Source: Polyangiaceae bacterium (GTDB lineage Bacteria; Myxococcota_A; Polyangia; Polyangiales; Polyangiaceae). Taken from it: a stretch of 64,000 nucleotides of DNA. The notes beneath the pieces were generated by a model. The model searched no databases. It saw nothing but the letters and a program-made list of their open reading frames with translations, and was not told the origin of the DNA. The position numbers and the translations under genes are program-made. Shown in pieces: positions 7,082 through 16,666 of this stretch. Numbering within the stretch: the stretch's first letter is position 1; the number at the start of each line of letters is the position of its first letter. The DNA is taken from contig JAHBVY010000013.1 in assembly GCA_019637265.1 (NCBI GenBank), forward strand, positions 1-64,000. Reading direction: 5' to 3'.

Positions 7082-9415
7082 ATGAATGCCGTGCGGAAAA
7101 ATACCGCACGTCCATCTATCCCCACAGGTCTTCTGGCTAGCGCCACCCTGCTCGCCCTCTCGCAGCGAGGCACGCCGACTCCCTCCACACGCCAGAGCAC
7201 TCTCGCGCCACGTCAAGCCCACCGAAGCCGACACACCAAACAAGAGCGCAACCCTCACCAATCACGCACACCCCGCACCGCCACCCGCCTGCAAGAGCTC
7301 TGGCGGTCCCTCCAAGCGCTCGTCCTCACATTAGTCATCCTGACGCCCCATATTCACCCGGCAGCCATCGGCCTGCTCTCGGCAGACCCCTCCCATGGCC
7401 GCCCGCAGGGGGCCTTGGCCCCCGAGGGCGGACATCGGGGAGGGGTAGGACGCGCGCAGGCCCAAGGGGCCGAGCACGGAACGGGGTGGGCAACCCAAGA
7501 CCCGCACGAGGGCCTGCCTGACCCGCGGCGAGCAGAAGCTGCTCCGCGGCAGTCCTTTCCGGAGAGGGCCCGCTACCAGACCTGGGCCTACGACTGGCTA
7601 GGTAACCTGACCGATAGCGGCGATGACGCCGATGGCTTCTACGACCGCAGCCTCGGCGCAGCGGAGCATGGCCCGGTCAGTGGCCGAGCCTACCAGCTCC
7701 AGCGCGCCGACAACCGCGCGACCGGCAGCCCCAGGCAAGGCGCGCTGCGGACTAGCTACGACCTGACAGGTAATCTGACCGAGCTGCGCGTCGACCGCGA
7801 CGGCCCCTGCATCCCCGCCGGGCACTGCGCCCAGGTCTACCGCTACGCCTGGGACGAGGTGGGTCGCCTGGTCACCGCCCGCCGCTGGGACGCGGCGAGC
7901 CTCGACGTCGAGGACACTGCCGCTCCCGCTGGCCCCGCCGCGGTGGAGCTGCACTACGGCTACGACGCCAACGACCAAAGGGTCAGCAAGCGCGCCGTGG
8001 ACCCCGCGGGAGAGCAGAGCTTTACGCTCTACGTCTTTGATAGCCTGGAGCTGCGCCGCACCGCGTACCTGCCGCTGGAGGAGGACTACGCCCTCAACCC
8101 AAGCACCGAGGTCATCTACCTCCTAGCCGGCTCTGCGCGGCTAGCGAGGCTCGCCTATGAAGCTCCTGGCAGCGTGCCGTCTTCGGGCGGCGAGACGGTG
8201 CACGTCTTCCTGGAGCTGGGAGACCATCTAGGCAGCACCAACACCGTGCTGGACCTGGCCACCAGTGAATTGGTGGAGAAGAGCACCCACTACGCCTACG
8301 GAGGCATCGAGAGCGACTACCGGCCCACGAGGTGGAACAGCTTTAGAGAAGACTACAAGTTTACTGGGAAGGAAGAGGACATCGAGGTTGGCCTAGTCTA
8401 CTTTGGGAAGCGCTTCTACGCGCCGGCTCTGCAGCGCTGGGCGAGCCCTGACCCGCTGACCGTGCACGGCTTGGGAGCGGACCCCAACCTGTACGCTTAC
8501 GTCAGCGGGCAGGTGCTGAAGAGCGTGGACCCGTTGGGGCTGGAGAAGACTCGAGGAGGGGAAAAGGAGCCTGCGAAGACCACGCGCGAGGAGGCTGGCA
8601 AGAGGCTATTTAAGGCAATTCTGAACGTTGCGATGCCCGTCATTCCAATGGGAGACGCCATACGTGAGCAGACCAAAGCGAGCATAGAGGCTGCGCGAAA
8701 AGGCGATGTGCCAGCTGCCATCTACGAAGCGTCGAAGGGTGCAGAAGATGCTTTTGGTGTGGGAACAGGCAATCTCGAGTCGACCGGAAGGCTGCTGATC
8801 AACGAGGCAAAAGCCACAAAGCTACAGTTTACCCTTTCACAGAGCGAGGATCTTTGGGGCGACGTTGCGACTATAGGCGAACAGAGGCTGTACGGCGGGG
8901 CCGCAGTAGTCAGCACGGCTGCTGGCGCAAGAATGCCTATCAAGGTCACCTCCGGGGCTCGTGCCTCTGGGCGCAGTAAGGGCGGAGGCGGCGCCAAGGG
9001 CGGGGTGAATCCACCGAGTGGGACGGCAGATGCCGCGCCAGTCGCACCCACCGAGGCGACCCCAACGGGTGGGCCAAGAGGCACCGCCGGCTTAACCGGT
9101 GGACAGGGAGAAGTGCCCGCACCTAGATCCGTGGGGGCCGCGGAGTCGTCTTTCTCGATTGCTAGCAGAGGTGGGAGGCACGCTGGGTTTCTGAAGCGTG
9201 CGAGATCAATGTCACGAGTTGAACTTGAGCGAACAGCGCGGAGTTTGCAGAAAGGGATTGAGAAGCACGAGGGTTTTCTCGATAACCCGGCACAGCACGT
9301 TCCGAACTGGAATAAGCTGCGGCCTGAGCACCAGCAGAGTCTTATCGGTCACTGGCAGAAAGAGATCGCAACCTTTGCTGAGCAGCAATCGATCGTCCTG
9401 CAACTGTTGAGGTAG
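7082..9415 (+). CDS. Short Rhs toxin with leader, third cassette
   Basis: 777 residues with the same plan as the second Rhs gene: a leader with one membrane segment, a direct join to the last YD repeats, a conserved core ending in DPLGL (483-487), then a 290-residue tip. The tip has a charged helical start (KTRGGEKEPAKTTREEAGKR), a Gly/Pro-rich linker and a 67-residue helical end (VELERTARSLQKGIEKHEGF, then NP, then KEIATFAEQQ). That end is related in pattern to the end of the first Rhs protein, so both may carry the same class of toxin domain. The immunity gene starts immediately after the stop codon. Confidence 0.88.
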   Translation: MNAVRKNTARPSIPTGLLASATLLALSQRGTPTPSTRQSTLAPRQAHRSRHTKQERNPHQSRTPRTATRLQELWRSLQALVLTLVILTPHIHPAAIGLLSADPSHGRPQGALAPEGGHRGGVGRAQAQGAEHGTGWATQDPHEGLPDPRRAEAAPRQSFPERARYQTWAYDWLGNLTDSGDDADGFYDRSLGAAEHGPVSGRAYQLQRADNRATGSPRQGALRTSYDLTGNLTELRVDRDGPCIPAGHCAQVYRYAWDEVGRLVTARRWDAASLDVEDTAAPAGPAAVELHYGYDANDQRVSKRAVDPAGEQSFTLYVFDSLELRRTAYLPLEEDYALNPSTEVIYLLAGSARLARLAYEAPGSVPSSGGETVHVFLELGDHLGSTNTVLDLATSELVEKSTHYAYGGIESDYRPTRWNSFREDYKFTGKEEDIEVGLVYFGKRFYAPALQRWASPDPLTVHGLGADPNLYAYVSGQVLKSVDPLGLEKTRGGEKEPAKTTREEAGKRLFKAILNVAMPVIPMGDAIREQTKASIEAARKGDVPAAIYEASKGAEDAFGVGTGNLESTGRLLINEAKATKLQFTLSQSEDLWGDVATIGEQRLYGGAAVVSTAAGARMPIKVTSGARASGRSKGGGGAKGGVNPPSGTADAAPVAPTEATPTGGPRGTAGLTGGQGEVPAPRSVGAAESSFSIASRGGRHAGFLKRARSMSRVELERTARSLQKGIEKHEGFLDNPAQHVPNWNKLRPEHQQSLIGHWQKEIATFAEQQSIVLQLLR

Positions 9416-9679
9416 ATGATGAGCAGTGCGTACGCTGGCTATATTCGAGATGTCGTATATCTATTGCGCGAGAAAGCCGCTGAGATAGCTAGTGAGAACC
9501 AAAGGAATGAGTCGCCTTTCGATGAGGGCCGGGAGGCAGCTTATCGCGAGGTGCTCGCGATAATGCAAAATCAGGCAGATGTCTTTGGTGTGCCCAAGAA
9601 CAAGATCTGCCTTGACGGATTCGATGCGCTTGTCGGAGCCGTGGGCCCACCAAGGCCGAGACCGCCCAGTGCGGATTAG
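9416..9679 (+). CDS. Candidate immunity protein for the third Rhs tip (imm3)
   Basis: An 87-residue mostly helical protein (SAYAGYIRDVVYLLREKAAE, then YREVLAIMQNQADVFG) that starts at the base after the Rhs stop; the second ATG, three bases later, is equally possible. The C-terminus is Pro-rich (PPRPRPPSAD). Position and size indicate an immunity protein. It shows no obvious sequence likeness to imm1, although the two toxin tips look related. Confidence 0.75.
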   Translation: MMSSAYAGYIRDVVYLLREKAAEIASENQRNESPFDEGREAAYREVLAIMQNQADVFGVPKNKICLDGFDALVGAVGPPRPRPPSAD

Positions 9680-9784
9680 GCGTCCGATAGCTGGCGCGCT
9701 ACTGCCGTAGAGTTGAATCGAGCGCAGCCACTGCAGCTATTGGAATATGCATCGACAAGACTCCAGGCAGGGACTTTCTGGTGA

Positions 9785-9970
9785 GAATTTGTGGCGGATC
9801 ATTCAATCTGGTATAGTGCCAAGCGCCAAATTCCGCGGACAGGGGGGCCTCACGGCAGAATGGACCCGCCACTCATTCTAGAACCAAAGCGTGGCAAGGG
9901 ACCAAGCGCAACGCCTAAGGTGCCGCGTAAGCCGCGCCCTGGTGAGCTTCCGAAAGGGTACGAGCCATGA
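9785..9970 (+). pseudogene. Orphan toxin-tip remnant (tip 4)
   Basis: An open frame of 61 residues begins directly after an in-frame stop and ends with TGA inside the start of the next gene (ATGA overlap), like an intact Rhs-immunity pair. It reads DHSIWYSAKRQIPRTGGPHG, then a basic Pro-rich end (PKVPRKPRPGELPKGYEP). It has no Rhs core, start codon or ribosome binding site, so it is probably the 3' end of a displaced cassette. Confidence 0.6.
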
Positions 9971-10347
9971 GTGAATTTGGCCCAATCATAGCAGCAACAC
10001 GACTCTGGCCGGAGCAGGACGCTACGGGATTCGGCTACTTTGACTTTCTGCATGCGTGTAGCGCGCTGCGGCAGGCACTATTCTACTCAGGGCTATTCTG
10101 GCCGCGGTTTGAGGAGCACTACGATATGATCTTCTTGGAGGGGACCATTGAGGACGAGTCGGACAAGCAGCGCGTACAAGATGCTCTAATCAAGTACGAG
10201 GGCAGCCGAATGATAACTGAGCAAGATTTTAACACAATCGAGATTCCTTGGCTGTTTGGAGGATACGCAAGTGAAACGACGGATGAGGAGGAAGCTTTTC
10301 TTGCGTCTCAAATATGCGCTCTTCTTGAGAACTGGGGCCACGGTTGA
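9967..10347 (+). CDS. Candidate immunity protein for orphan tip 4
   Basis: A 126-residue acidic protein (MSEFGPIIAATRLWPEQDAT, YFDFLHACSALRQALFYSG, LEGTIEDESDKQRV) that overlaps the tip remnant by ATGA. It is intact and has no signal peptide. Keeping an immunity gene after losing its toxin would protect against sister cells that still carry the toxin; that is inference. The 240 bases that follow (10348-10585) show no gene I can support. Confidence 0.72.
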   Translation: MSEFGPIIAATRLWPEQDATGFGYFDFLHACSALRQALFYSGLFWPRFEEHYDMIFLEGTIEDESDKQRVQDALIKYEGSRMITEQDFNTIEIPWLFGGYASETTDEEEAFLASQICALLENWGHG

Positions 10348-10585
10348 GGGGGGATCGGTGGCCTCTGGAGGGCCAAACGAGTTCGTCCTTGGGGGTGGCG
10401 GTACCGCGTAGCCGAGGCGAATGTCTTTGTAGGCGCGCTGCCCCATCGACACCGGACCATCCGGCTGTTCTTCTTCGCTTCCACCAGAGGAATCGGGAGG
10501 AACAGGAATGGGACAGCGCAGCAGGATTCTGACACAGATCGTAGGGTTTCCGGGCTTCAGTGATGGTTGAGCGCTAAGAACGGGG

Positions 10586-11824
10586 ATGGCGGGTCGTGCC
10601 GGAACGAGTGGCGAGGGCGCGCCGCCATCTTGCAGCCTGGAGATCACGCTGAGGCGTCGGTGGTCGCCGCGGTGCGCGAAGTGTGGTGCCATCGGGGGCC
10701 GCGCCATGAGCAGCTCGCGCGCCGCTGGCGAGATCTGCCCGTGGGCGGGGCGTGAGGTGACTTTCTTGTCTACGCCGCCGATCCGCGTTGACTGCAAACG
10801 ATGTCGCGGCCACTCCGTCGAGCAGCTGAGCTGGGCTGAGCCACATCAGCGGCAAACCAAGCGCTTCCAGCAGCACGTCGTTGGATGCGTTCTCGATGCC
10901 AGTGCTGCATGTCACCCAGCAGTACGGACTCGACTGGAGCACGGTTCGACGCGCGGAGTGTGCGGCGATCGGGCGGTGGGAGAGGACGCGTCCGCAACCC
11001 CACGCTCACGAAGGTCGGGATCGATGAAGTGGCTCGGCCGCCGCCACCGCAGGAAGCACAAGTTCGTCACCATCATCAGCGACCTCGAGTCCGGGGAGCC
11101 CGTCTGGTGGGGGCTATGGACGCAGCGAGGTCACGGTGGCAACCTGGCTGGCGTCTCTCTTGAGGAGCAGAAGGGCGATTCGCGTCGTGGCTGCTGACAT
11201 GCATCGGCCCTTCTTCAATACCATTCGCGGCGACGATATTGCTCGCAAAAGGTCCCGTTCGTCCACGACCCGTTTCACGTCAAGCGGGCCGGGAGGCGGT
11301 TTCCGAGCTGCCGCTCGATCTTCTTCCGTGCAGGCCCTACGCTGCGCTGTCGGAGTGTGGCACGCGGTGGCTCGTGCTTCGGCCCTGGGAACGGGTGAAG
11401 GAGGACGACCGCAAACGGCTGACCCAGGTCTTCAGGCTGAACGGCAAGCTCGCCCGCGTATCAGGTACTTGAGGAGCTGCGGCTGGTCCTTCGCGCACCA
11501 GACAGGGCCTCGATCACGGCAGGGCTCATGCATCCTCCGACGCACGGAGCGACGCGCCAACATCCCCATGCGCAAACTTCGACTCGCTTGGACGACACTG
11601 GCACGAGATCATCGCGCTTGCCGAACATCGTCCACCGACCGGCCACATTGAGGCTCTCAGCAACAACTGGGGAGCCTCTCGTACGTCGAGGACGCGGCTA
11701 TCGTGATCACCAGCATCTCTTCCGCAAGCTCCGCTTCATGGTTGCCAACCCAGTGCGTACTGACGATGGTGTGAAGCGCTTCCTAGCTCTCGGCCTCCCC
11801 ACGCCCCACCGGAGGGCCTCATGA
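10586..11824 (+). pseudogene. ISL3-family transposase remnant
   Basis: Pieces of an ISL3-type transposase can be followed across several frames. There is a zinc-finger-like start (RCAKCG, then VDCKRCRGHSVEQLSW), a central part (KVGIDEVA, HKFVTIISDLESGEPVWWG, VAADMHRPF, VHDPFHVK), and the end (HIEALSNNWG, then RRGRGYRDHQHLFRKLRFM). At least five frameshifts separate them, so it cannot encode an active enzyme. No terminal inverted repeats were found, so the element borders are unknown; only the coding remnant is given. Confidence 0.7.
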
Positions 11825-11880
11825 CGCCCCCGGAGACCGGCGCGGCGCTCGCTAGTGGGACGTTTACTCGATCCCAGCGC

Positions 11881-12081
11881 TGCGAGCGCCGTGACGGGCG
11901 GCCAGAAACTACGCTATCCATTGGCCCCACTTTCCCAGAAGAGCCAAAAGTGCCTCCTGGCTACAATGTGGACCACGTCAAACCGCTATCGATTGGAGGA
12001 CCTGATACTCCGGCCAATATGAGGCTTATAGATATTGAGACACACAGAACACACCATCGCTATTACCGTCCGTGGGAATAA
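11881..12081 (+). pseudogene. Orphan HNH-type toxin tip (tip 5), 5' truncated
   Basis: The frame encodes PPGYNVDHVKPLSIGGPDTP, then ANMRLIDIETHRTHHRYYRP. This is the pattern of HNH-type nuclease toxin domains: a first His in VDH, Asn in the NM segment, and a last His in HRTHH. It ends in TAA, whose last base is the first base of the next start codon (TAATG). No Rhs core precedes it, because the ISL3 remnant abuts its 5' side. The given start is approximate. It is the nuclease end of a cassette cut off from its delivery part. Confidence 0.7.
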
Positions 12082-12293
12082 TGCAGAACTCTCTGACAAC
12101 CAAGAAGATGCTTGTCGCCTTCGATCCAGATGATCCCAATAAGGCGTCATCTGACTTTCTTGTGCCAATCGCCGACAATGATGACTTTACCTTTTGGGGT
12201 ACCAGATCAAGGCTGGCCGTTGATTTGGGGATAGTGGTTTTCGTTGGCCGCAAGTTGACGACCAACGACATCTTTGCGCGCCTGATCGATAGC

Positions 12294-13978
12294 CCCCTGT
12301 GTCAGAGGAGTTGTCCGGGTTCCTGGTCCCCCAAATTTGGGACCAGGGACCGTTCTTTCCTCCTTGGGAGCGGAGCAAGGCATGACGGGTGAATTCATAC
12401 AGTGAGGCATTCAAGTCGAAGATGGTGCAGCGGATGTTGGGGCCGGAGGCGGTGAGCCAGACGGCGCTCTCAGCTCAGACCGGCATCGCTCAGGGGACGC
12501 TTTCCCGGTGGGTCCGAGCGGCCCGAGGTACGATTAGGCCCATGCCGCCCTCCTCCAGCACCCCACCTCCGTCCTCTCGAACCGCGCGCCGCACGGGGAC
12601 TGGAGCGCCGCGGAACGGCTACGCGTTCTGGGCGAGACCTGGCAAGCTCAAGGACGACGGCTCCGGTGCGTACCTTCGTCGTGAGGGCCTCCACAGGGCC
12701 TGCCCTGGACGAGTGGCGCGCTGCTGCCCTCGAGGGCCTCGCCCCGCTCGCTCAGCGCGTGCCAGAGCTCGGCAGACCAGAAGCGTGTTAGCGAGCTTGA
12801 GCGCGGAAGCTGAGGCGGAAAGACAGGGCGCTCGCCGGGCGGCGGCACTGCTCGTGCTCAAAAAGTCCAGGCTATCTGGGGGGACGAGGACGACTCCACG
12901 GACCCGAGGAGCGACAGTGACCATCGCGCTCATTGACGAGGCTGTCGCCGACGGCGCGAGGGTGAAGGAGGCCACGAAGCTCATCGGCATCACACGTCGC
13001 ACGCTCACGTTGGCGCGCGCAGGGCGGCGGCAGGGACAAGCGCCGCGAGGCGGCTTCCTCGCCAGCGCACAAGCTCACGACGGAGGAGCACCAGAACATC
13101 CTGGACACGGTCCGCAACCCCGAATTTTGCGACCTTTCCGACCGACGAATCGTGCCGCTCCTGGCCGACCCAGAACAAGTACATCAGCAGCAAAGTCCAC
13201 CTTCTACCGCGTGTGCCGCGAGGCCGAGCTCGCGCATCGGGGTCACGCTCATACAGAGCCGGAAGCCAAGGAACACCGCGCCTACGCCCCCAACCAGGTC
13301 TGGTCGTGGGACATCACCTACCTGCAGGCTCTCCCGTCAGAGAACGTACTTTATCTGTACATGATCGTCGACGTCTACAGCCGCACGGAATCGTCGGCTG
13401 GCAGGTCGAGCAGGAGGGAGAGCACCACCCACTCCTCCGCGTTGATCAGCGACGCCACCCGCGCCGAGCAGGTCGACCTAAGCAGCTCGTCCTGCACGCT
13501 GACAATGGCGGTCCGATGAAGGGCTCCACGATGCTCGCGACGCTCCAGCGCCTGGGCGTCATACCTCCTTCAGCCGCCCTGCAGTGAGCGACGACAACCC
13601 CTACGCGAGGCTCTGTTCCGCACGCTCAAGTACCGCCCTGGGTACCCCCGGAAGCCCTTCGCGACCATCGAGGCTTGGATGCGCTTGGGGTCGCTAGCTT
13701 CGTTGCTTGGTACAACAATGAGCATCTGCACAGCGGCATCCGCTACGTCACGCCCAGCGACCGCCACGCCGGCCGCGATAAGGCCGTCCTCGCGGGGCGA
13801 GACAAAGTCTACCGCCGCGCGCAGCGCCAGCACCCCCGCCGATGGAGCGGCAAGACCCGCAACTGGCGGCCTGTTGGCGCCGTCTACCTCAACCCTGCCA
13901 AACGCACGAATCATACCACCCCACTCGCTAGGACAGCATCTTCATGAATGGGGTAGACAACTCCATTGACACACACCG
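12294..13978 (+). mobile_element. IS3-family insertion sequence, degenerate copy A
   Basis: 1685 bp, flanked by a 5-bp direct repeat ATAGC at 12289-12293 and 13979-13983. The imperfect inverted ends contain TGTGTCAGAGGAGTTGTC on the left and TGTGTCAATGGAGTTGTC on the right (complement). It matches copy B (18532-20228) almost base for base but carries many one- to four-base insertions and deletions. Confidence 0.92.
12389..13947 (+). pseudogene. IS3 orfA-orfB transposase, frameshifted copy A
   Basis: It corresponds to orfA and orfB of the intact copy at 18627-20197. It starts identically (MNSYSEAFKSKMVQRMLGPE), but the frame is lost by indels, for example after the RTARRT stretch, near the shortened A-run, and in the DDE region. 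The DITYLQ, HADNGGP and C-terminal RWSGKTRNW pieces remain in different frames. It should not produce transposase. Confidence 0.9.
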
Positions 13979-14403
13979 ATAGCGGCCGTGTGATTCCATC
14001 AGTTACTGATGCCCTTGGCGCAATTTCGGACTACATCAAACAGCTAAATGGGCTAAAGATCGGCCAAGTTGTGATGATATCCGGCGATGCTTCTGGAAAT
14101 GGGTTCTCCCTGCAACAAGTGAAGTCGCCGAAGTCAACAAGCCGCCCTTTGCCTTGATCCTCGCATTTGGCCGCGTCTGTACAATGTGACCCACTGACGA
14201 TTCGGACATGGGCTTGTATGTGCCTCAGGGTAGTCATGCCTGACGCTGAACTACAACTGCGGCTATTGTTTATCTTACACCGGGCGTGGATTGAGGCCAG
14301 GATGCTGGCACAACGTGACCGATCAGCGACACCGGGATGCACCCCGCGCCTGAGTGTGCCTCCCGCCGCAGCCAGCGGCCCCCAACCCCTCAGCCGCCCA
14401 GCG

Positions 14404-15907
14404 TCAGCTTAAACGCCGCTGGCGCAGCTCGCTCACCGGCAGGCCGAAGCGCTCGCGGTGCGTACCCAAGCGCTCGAAGGCCCAGGCGAGGTACTGCTCG
14501 AAATTCACGCCCATGGTGCGACAGGTCGCGGAGACGCCCAGCAGCACGCAGGCTCGGTGCGCCCCCTCGGTGCTGCCCGCGAAGAGCATGTTCGGGCGCA
14601 GCCCGGCGACGTGTTGAAACCGCCGCTCGGTGGCAGGTTGTCGAAGCGGCACCTCTGGATCCTCGAGCGCAGCAGCGCTTCCGGTGCCGATCGTAGTATC
14701 CGATCGCCTGCGCCAGGGCTCACTCGGCAACAAGCCTGGGGCGTGGCCGCCCGCCACTCGTCAAGCTCATGGCGATCGGCCCGGCGCGCTCGCGGCGCCG
14801 CGCGAGCAGCGCCTTCCCGTGAGCGCGCTTCCTTCCAGGCGTCTTCCTCGACGCCGTACATCACGCCGATGAACTTCCCCTCCCTCGAGCGCGGCGCTGG
14901 CTGCGTCGCCTCCGCGTCCCGGAACCTCCGACGCGCGTGGGCGTTGCAGCCCGCTTCGAGCACGTGCTCACCGTACCGCCATTCAGGCGTCGCTCAGCGA
15001 TCCGCATTGAGCGTCCCGCGGAAACCAGCGAGCTTGCTCTCCGTGCCCTCGCCATCGCGTCGCCGCGTACTGAAACACCACGGCTTCATGGTTGTGAAAC
15101 TGCTCAAGGTAGCCGTTATGAGCTTCGGGCAAACCTTCACCAGCACCTTGAGGCCGTCGCGTCCGTCGCCATCCAACGCCCAGCAAGCAGCTGCTTCCAG
15201 TGGTAGCCATCGATCGCCGCGAGCGAATCAGCAGCGCGCTCCACGCTGACCAGCGTGCTCATCGCCATGGCGATGCCGCGCTCTTTGAGATCGCGGCGCA
15301 CGCGTCGAGCGGCACGAGCAGCGAGAACTTCTGATGCATCAGCCAAGCGAGCCACTCTCCGTGATCTTCGAGCGTGGAAACGGCGCGGGCAGTATTACCG
15401 GGAGTCATCACGCTCGCCACACTTCCGGCAGCGGCAAGTGACACGCGTGACGACGCGCCGCCGCTGGTGCTCCTTGACGACGTGCAGCTTCTCTTCAGTC
15501 ACCTCGTCTACCTGATCGAGCGCTGCTTCACCGCAGTGGTCGCAGGCTGTGGGCCTCAGGTGGTGCACCTCTTCGGGCAGGTGCTTTGGCAGCGGCTTGC
15601 GCCCCGTGGGCTTGGCGCGCTGCTTGGGCTTCTTCGGCTCGAGCGGCTTCTCGGGTGGGCGCGGACGATTCTCGAACGCCTTGCGCTCTGCCTCAGTCAA
15701 CGTCGCTGGCGCGACGGGTTTCGGGATCGGGGGTTTGCCTTTTTTGCGCTCAACGGCGGCGATAAGCTCAGCGATCCGCTCCGTCAGCGCCACCAGCTGC
15801 TCAGTCTGGCTCTCAACGAGCTTCCGCAGTCGTGCATTTTCCGCACGGATGACACTCAGCTCCGCGTCGCGCCTGGCGAGCTCAGCGAGGTAGTCCGCGG
15901 TGGTCAC
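14404..15907 (-). pseudogene. tnpC: IS66 transposase TnpC, frameshifted
   Basis: The N-terminal 170 residues are intact. They include a coiled coil (AENARLRKLVESQTEQLVAL), a Pro/Lys-rich linker and a Cys zinc-finger (CDHCGEAAL, then CRCRKCGE). Further downstream the transposase continues in different frames: GEWLAWLMHQKFSLLVPLDA, the segment DGYHWKQLLAG, AGCNAHARRRFRDAEA, and the end LRPNMLFAGSTEGAHRACVL. Several frameshifts, at least four, split it, so the element cannot move by itself. Coordinates span first to last recognisable piece. Confidence 0.85.
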
Positions 15908-15947
15908 GGGCGCTACCCGATCACACCTGATCTTGGATGTCGATCCC

Positions 15948-16307
15948 CTATCGACGCGAAGTGCTCTCCGCGCGGAACCACCCCTGCCTGGCGACGGTGA
16001 AGTCGATGCCGGCGAGCAGGGAGGCGAAGGCCGCGCCGTTGATGGCGACCGTTTTCTCGTCGCCGCTCAGCCTCGGGAGCTGGAAGCTGCCCTGCTCGAG
16101 CCGCTTGCTGAGCAGGCACCAGCCCGAGCCATCGAACCACAGCGCCTTGGCGAGCCGTCGTCGCCGATTGAAGAACAAGTAGACGTGCCCACTCACCGGA
16201 TCGAGCCCAAGCGCTCGAACAGCGCCCGCCAGCCCATCGAACGACCGACGCATGTCGCACGGCTCCACCGCCACGAACACGCGCCACGTCGGCGGCAAGC
16301 TCAGCAC
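15948..16307 (-). CDS. tnpB: IS66 accessory protein TnpB
   Basis: 119 residues of the IS66 Orf2 family: FVAVEPCDMRRSFDGLAG, then VSGHVYLFFNRRRRLAKALW and GWCLLSKRLEQGSF. These are the diagnostic blocks of this protein, needed for IS66 transposition. It is intact and overlaps the end of tnpA by 7 bp, so the two are translationally coupled. The tnpC that should follow is broken. Confidence 0.92.
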   Translation of the reverse strand: MLSLPPTWRVFVAVEPCDMRRSFDGLAGAVRALGLDPVSGHVYLFFNRRRRLAKALWFDGSGWCLLSKRLEQGSFQLPRLSGDEKTVAINGAAFASLLAGIDFTVARQGWFRAESTSRR

Positions 16308-16666
16308 GCGCGCAGCGCTCTCACGAGCCGCGCCAACGTGGCGGCGCGGAACGAGTCATCCACCTCGATGCGCACCCCTTCCAGGCACACGACGTACCGA
16401 GCAGCCGTGTCAGGCACGTCGCGCCCCTCGGCCGCCGCCACCAACTCGACGAACGTCGGCGCCGACACCCCCTCACCGGTCACCCTTAAGTAGCCGTCTC
16501 CGCGCTGCTTGAGCGCCCTCCGCCACCCATACAGCGACTGCACGTCGACACCATGAGCCCGCGCCCACCCCGCGAGCGACCGCCCTGACGCCTCAACCTG
16601 CGCGAGGCACCTCCGCGCCTCCGCCTCCATCCTGATCTTCCGCATGCCCAGAGGCTGCACACCCAC
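16301..16666 (-). CDS. tnpA: IS66 accessory protein TnpA
   Basis: 121 residues with an N-terminal helix-turn-helix (CLAQVEASGRSLAGWARAHG, then VDVQSLYGWRRAL) and a C-terminal part (GVRIEVDDSFRAATLARLVR) typical of IS66 TnpA. It is the first gene of the element on the minus strand, near the right end. The start is uncertain within about 13 codons, because other in-frame Met codons follow the one used. Confidence 0.88.
   Translation of the reverse strand: MGVQPLGMRKIRMEAEARRCLAQVEASGRSLAGWARAHGVDVQSLYGWRRALKQRGDGYLRVTGEGVSAPTFVELVAAAEGRDVPDTAARYVVCLEGVRIEVDDSFRAATLARLVRALRAC

Larger units (their letters stand above)
12081..14157 (+). pseudogene. Immunity gene of HNH tip 5, split by the IS3 element
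   Basis: The 5' part (12081-12293) and the 3' part (13984-14157) are separated by an IS3-family element. Removing the element and one copy of the 5-bp duplication ATAGC rejoins the frame exactly (LID-S-GRVIPSV). This gives a 128-residue protein that starts MQNSLTTKKMLVAFDPDDPN and continues SDYIKQLNGLKIGQVVMISG. The start overlaps the toxin stop (TAATG). Apart from the insertion the gene is undamaged, so the event is recent. It is non-functional in this form. Confidence 0.85.

Noticed and set aside
10186-10797. 203-codon minus-strand open frame
   Set aside because: It overlaps the intact immunity gene and the ISL3 remnant on the other strand and has no recognisable motif.
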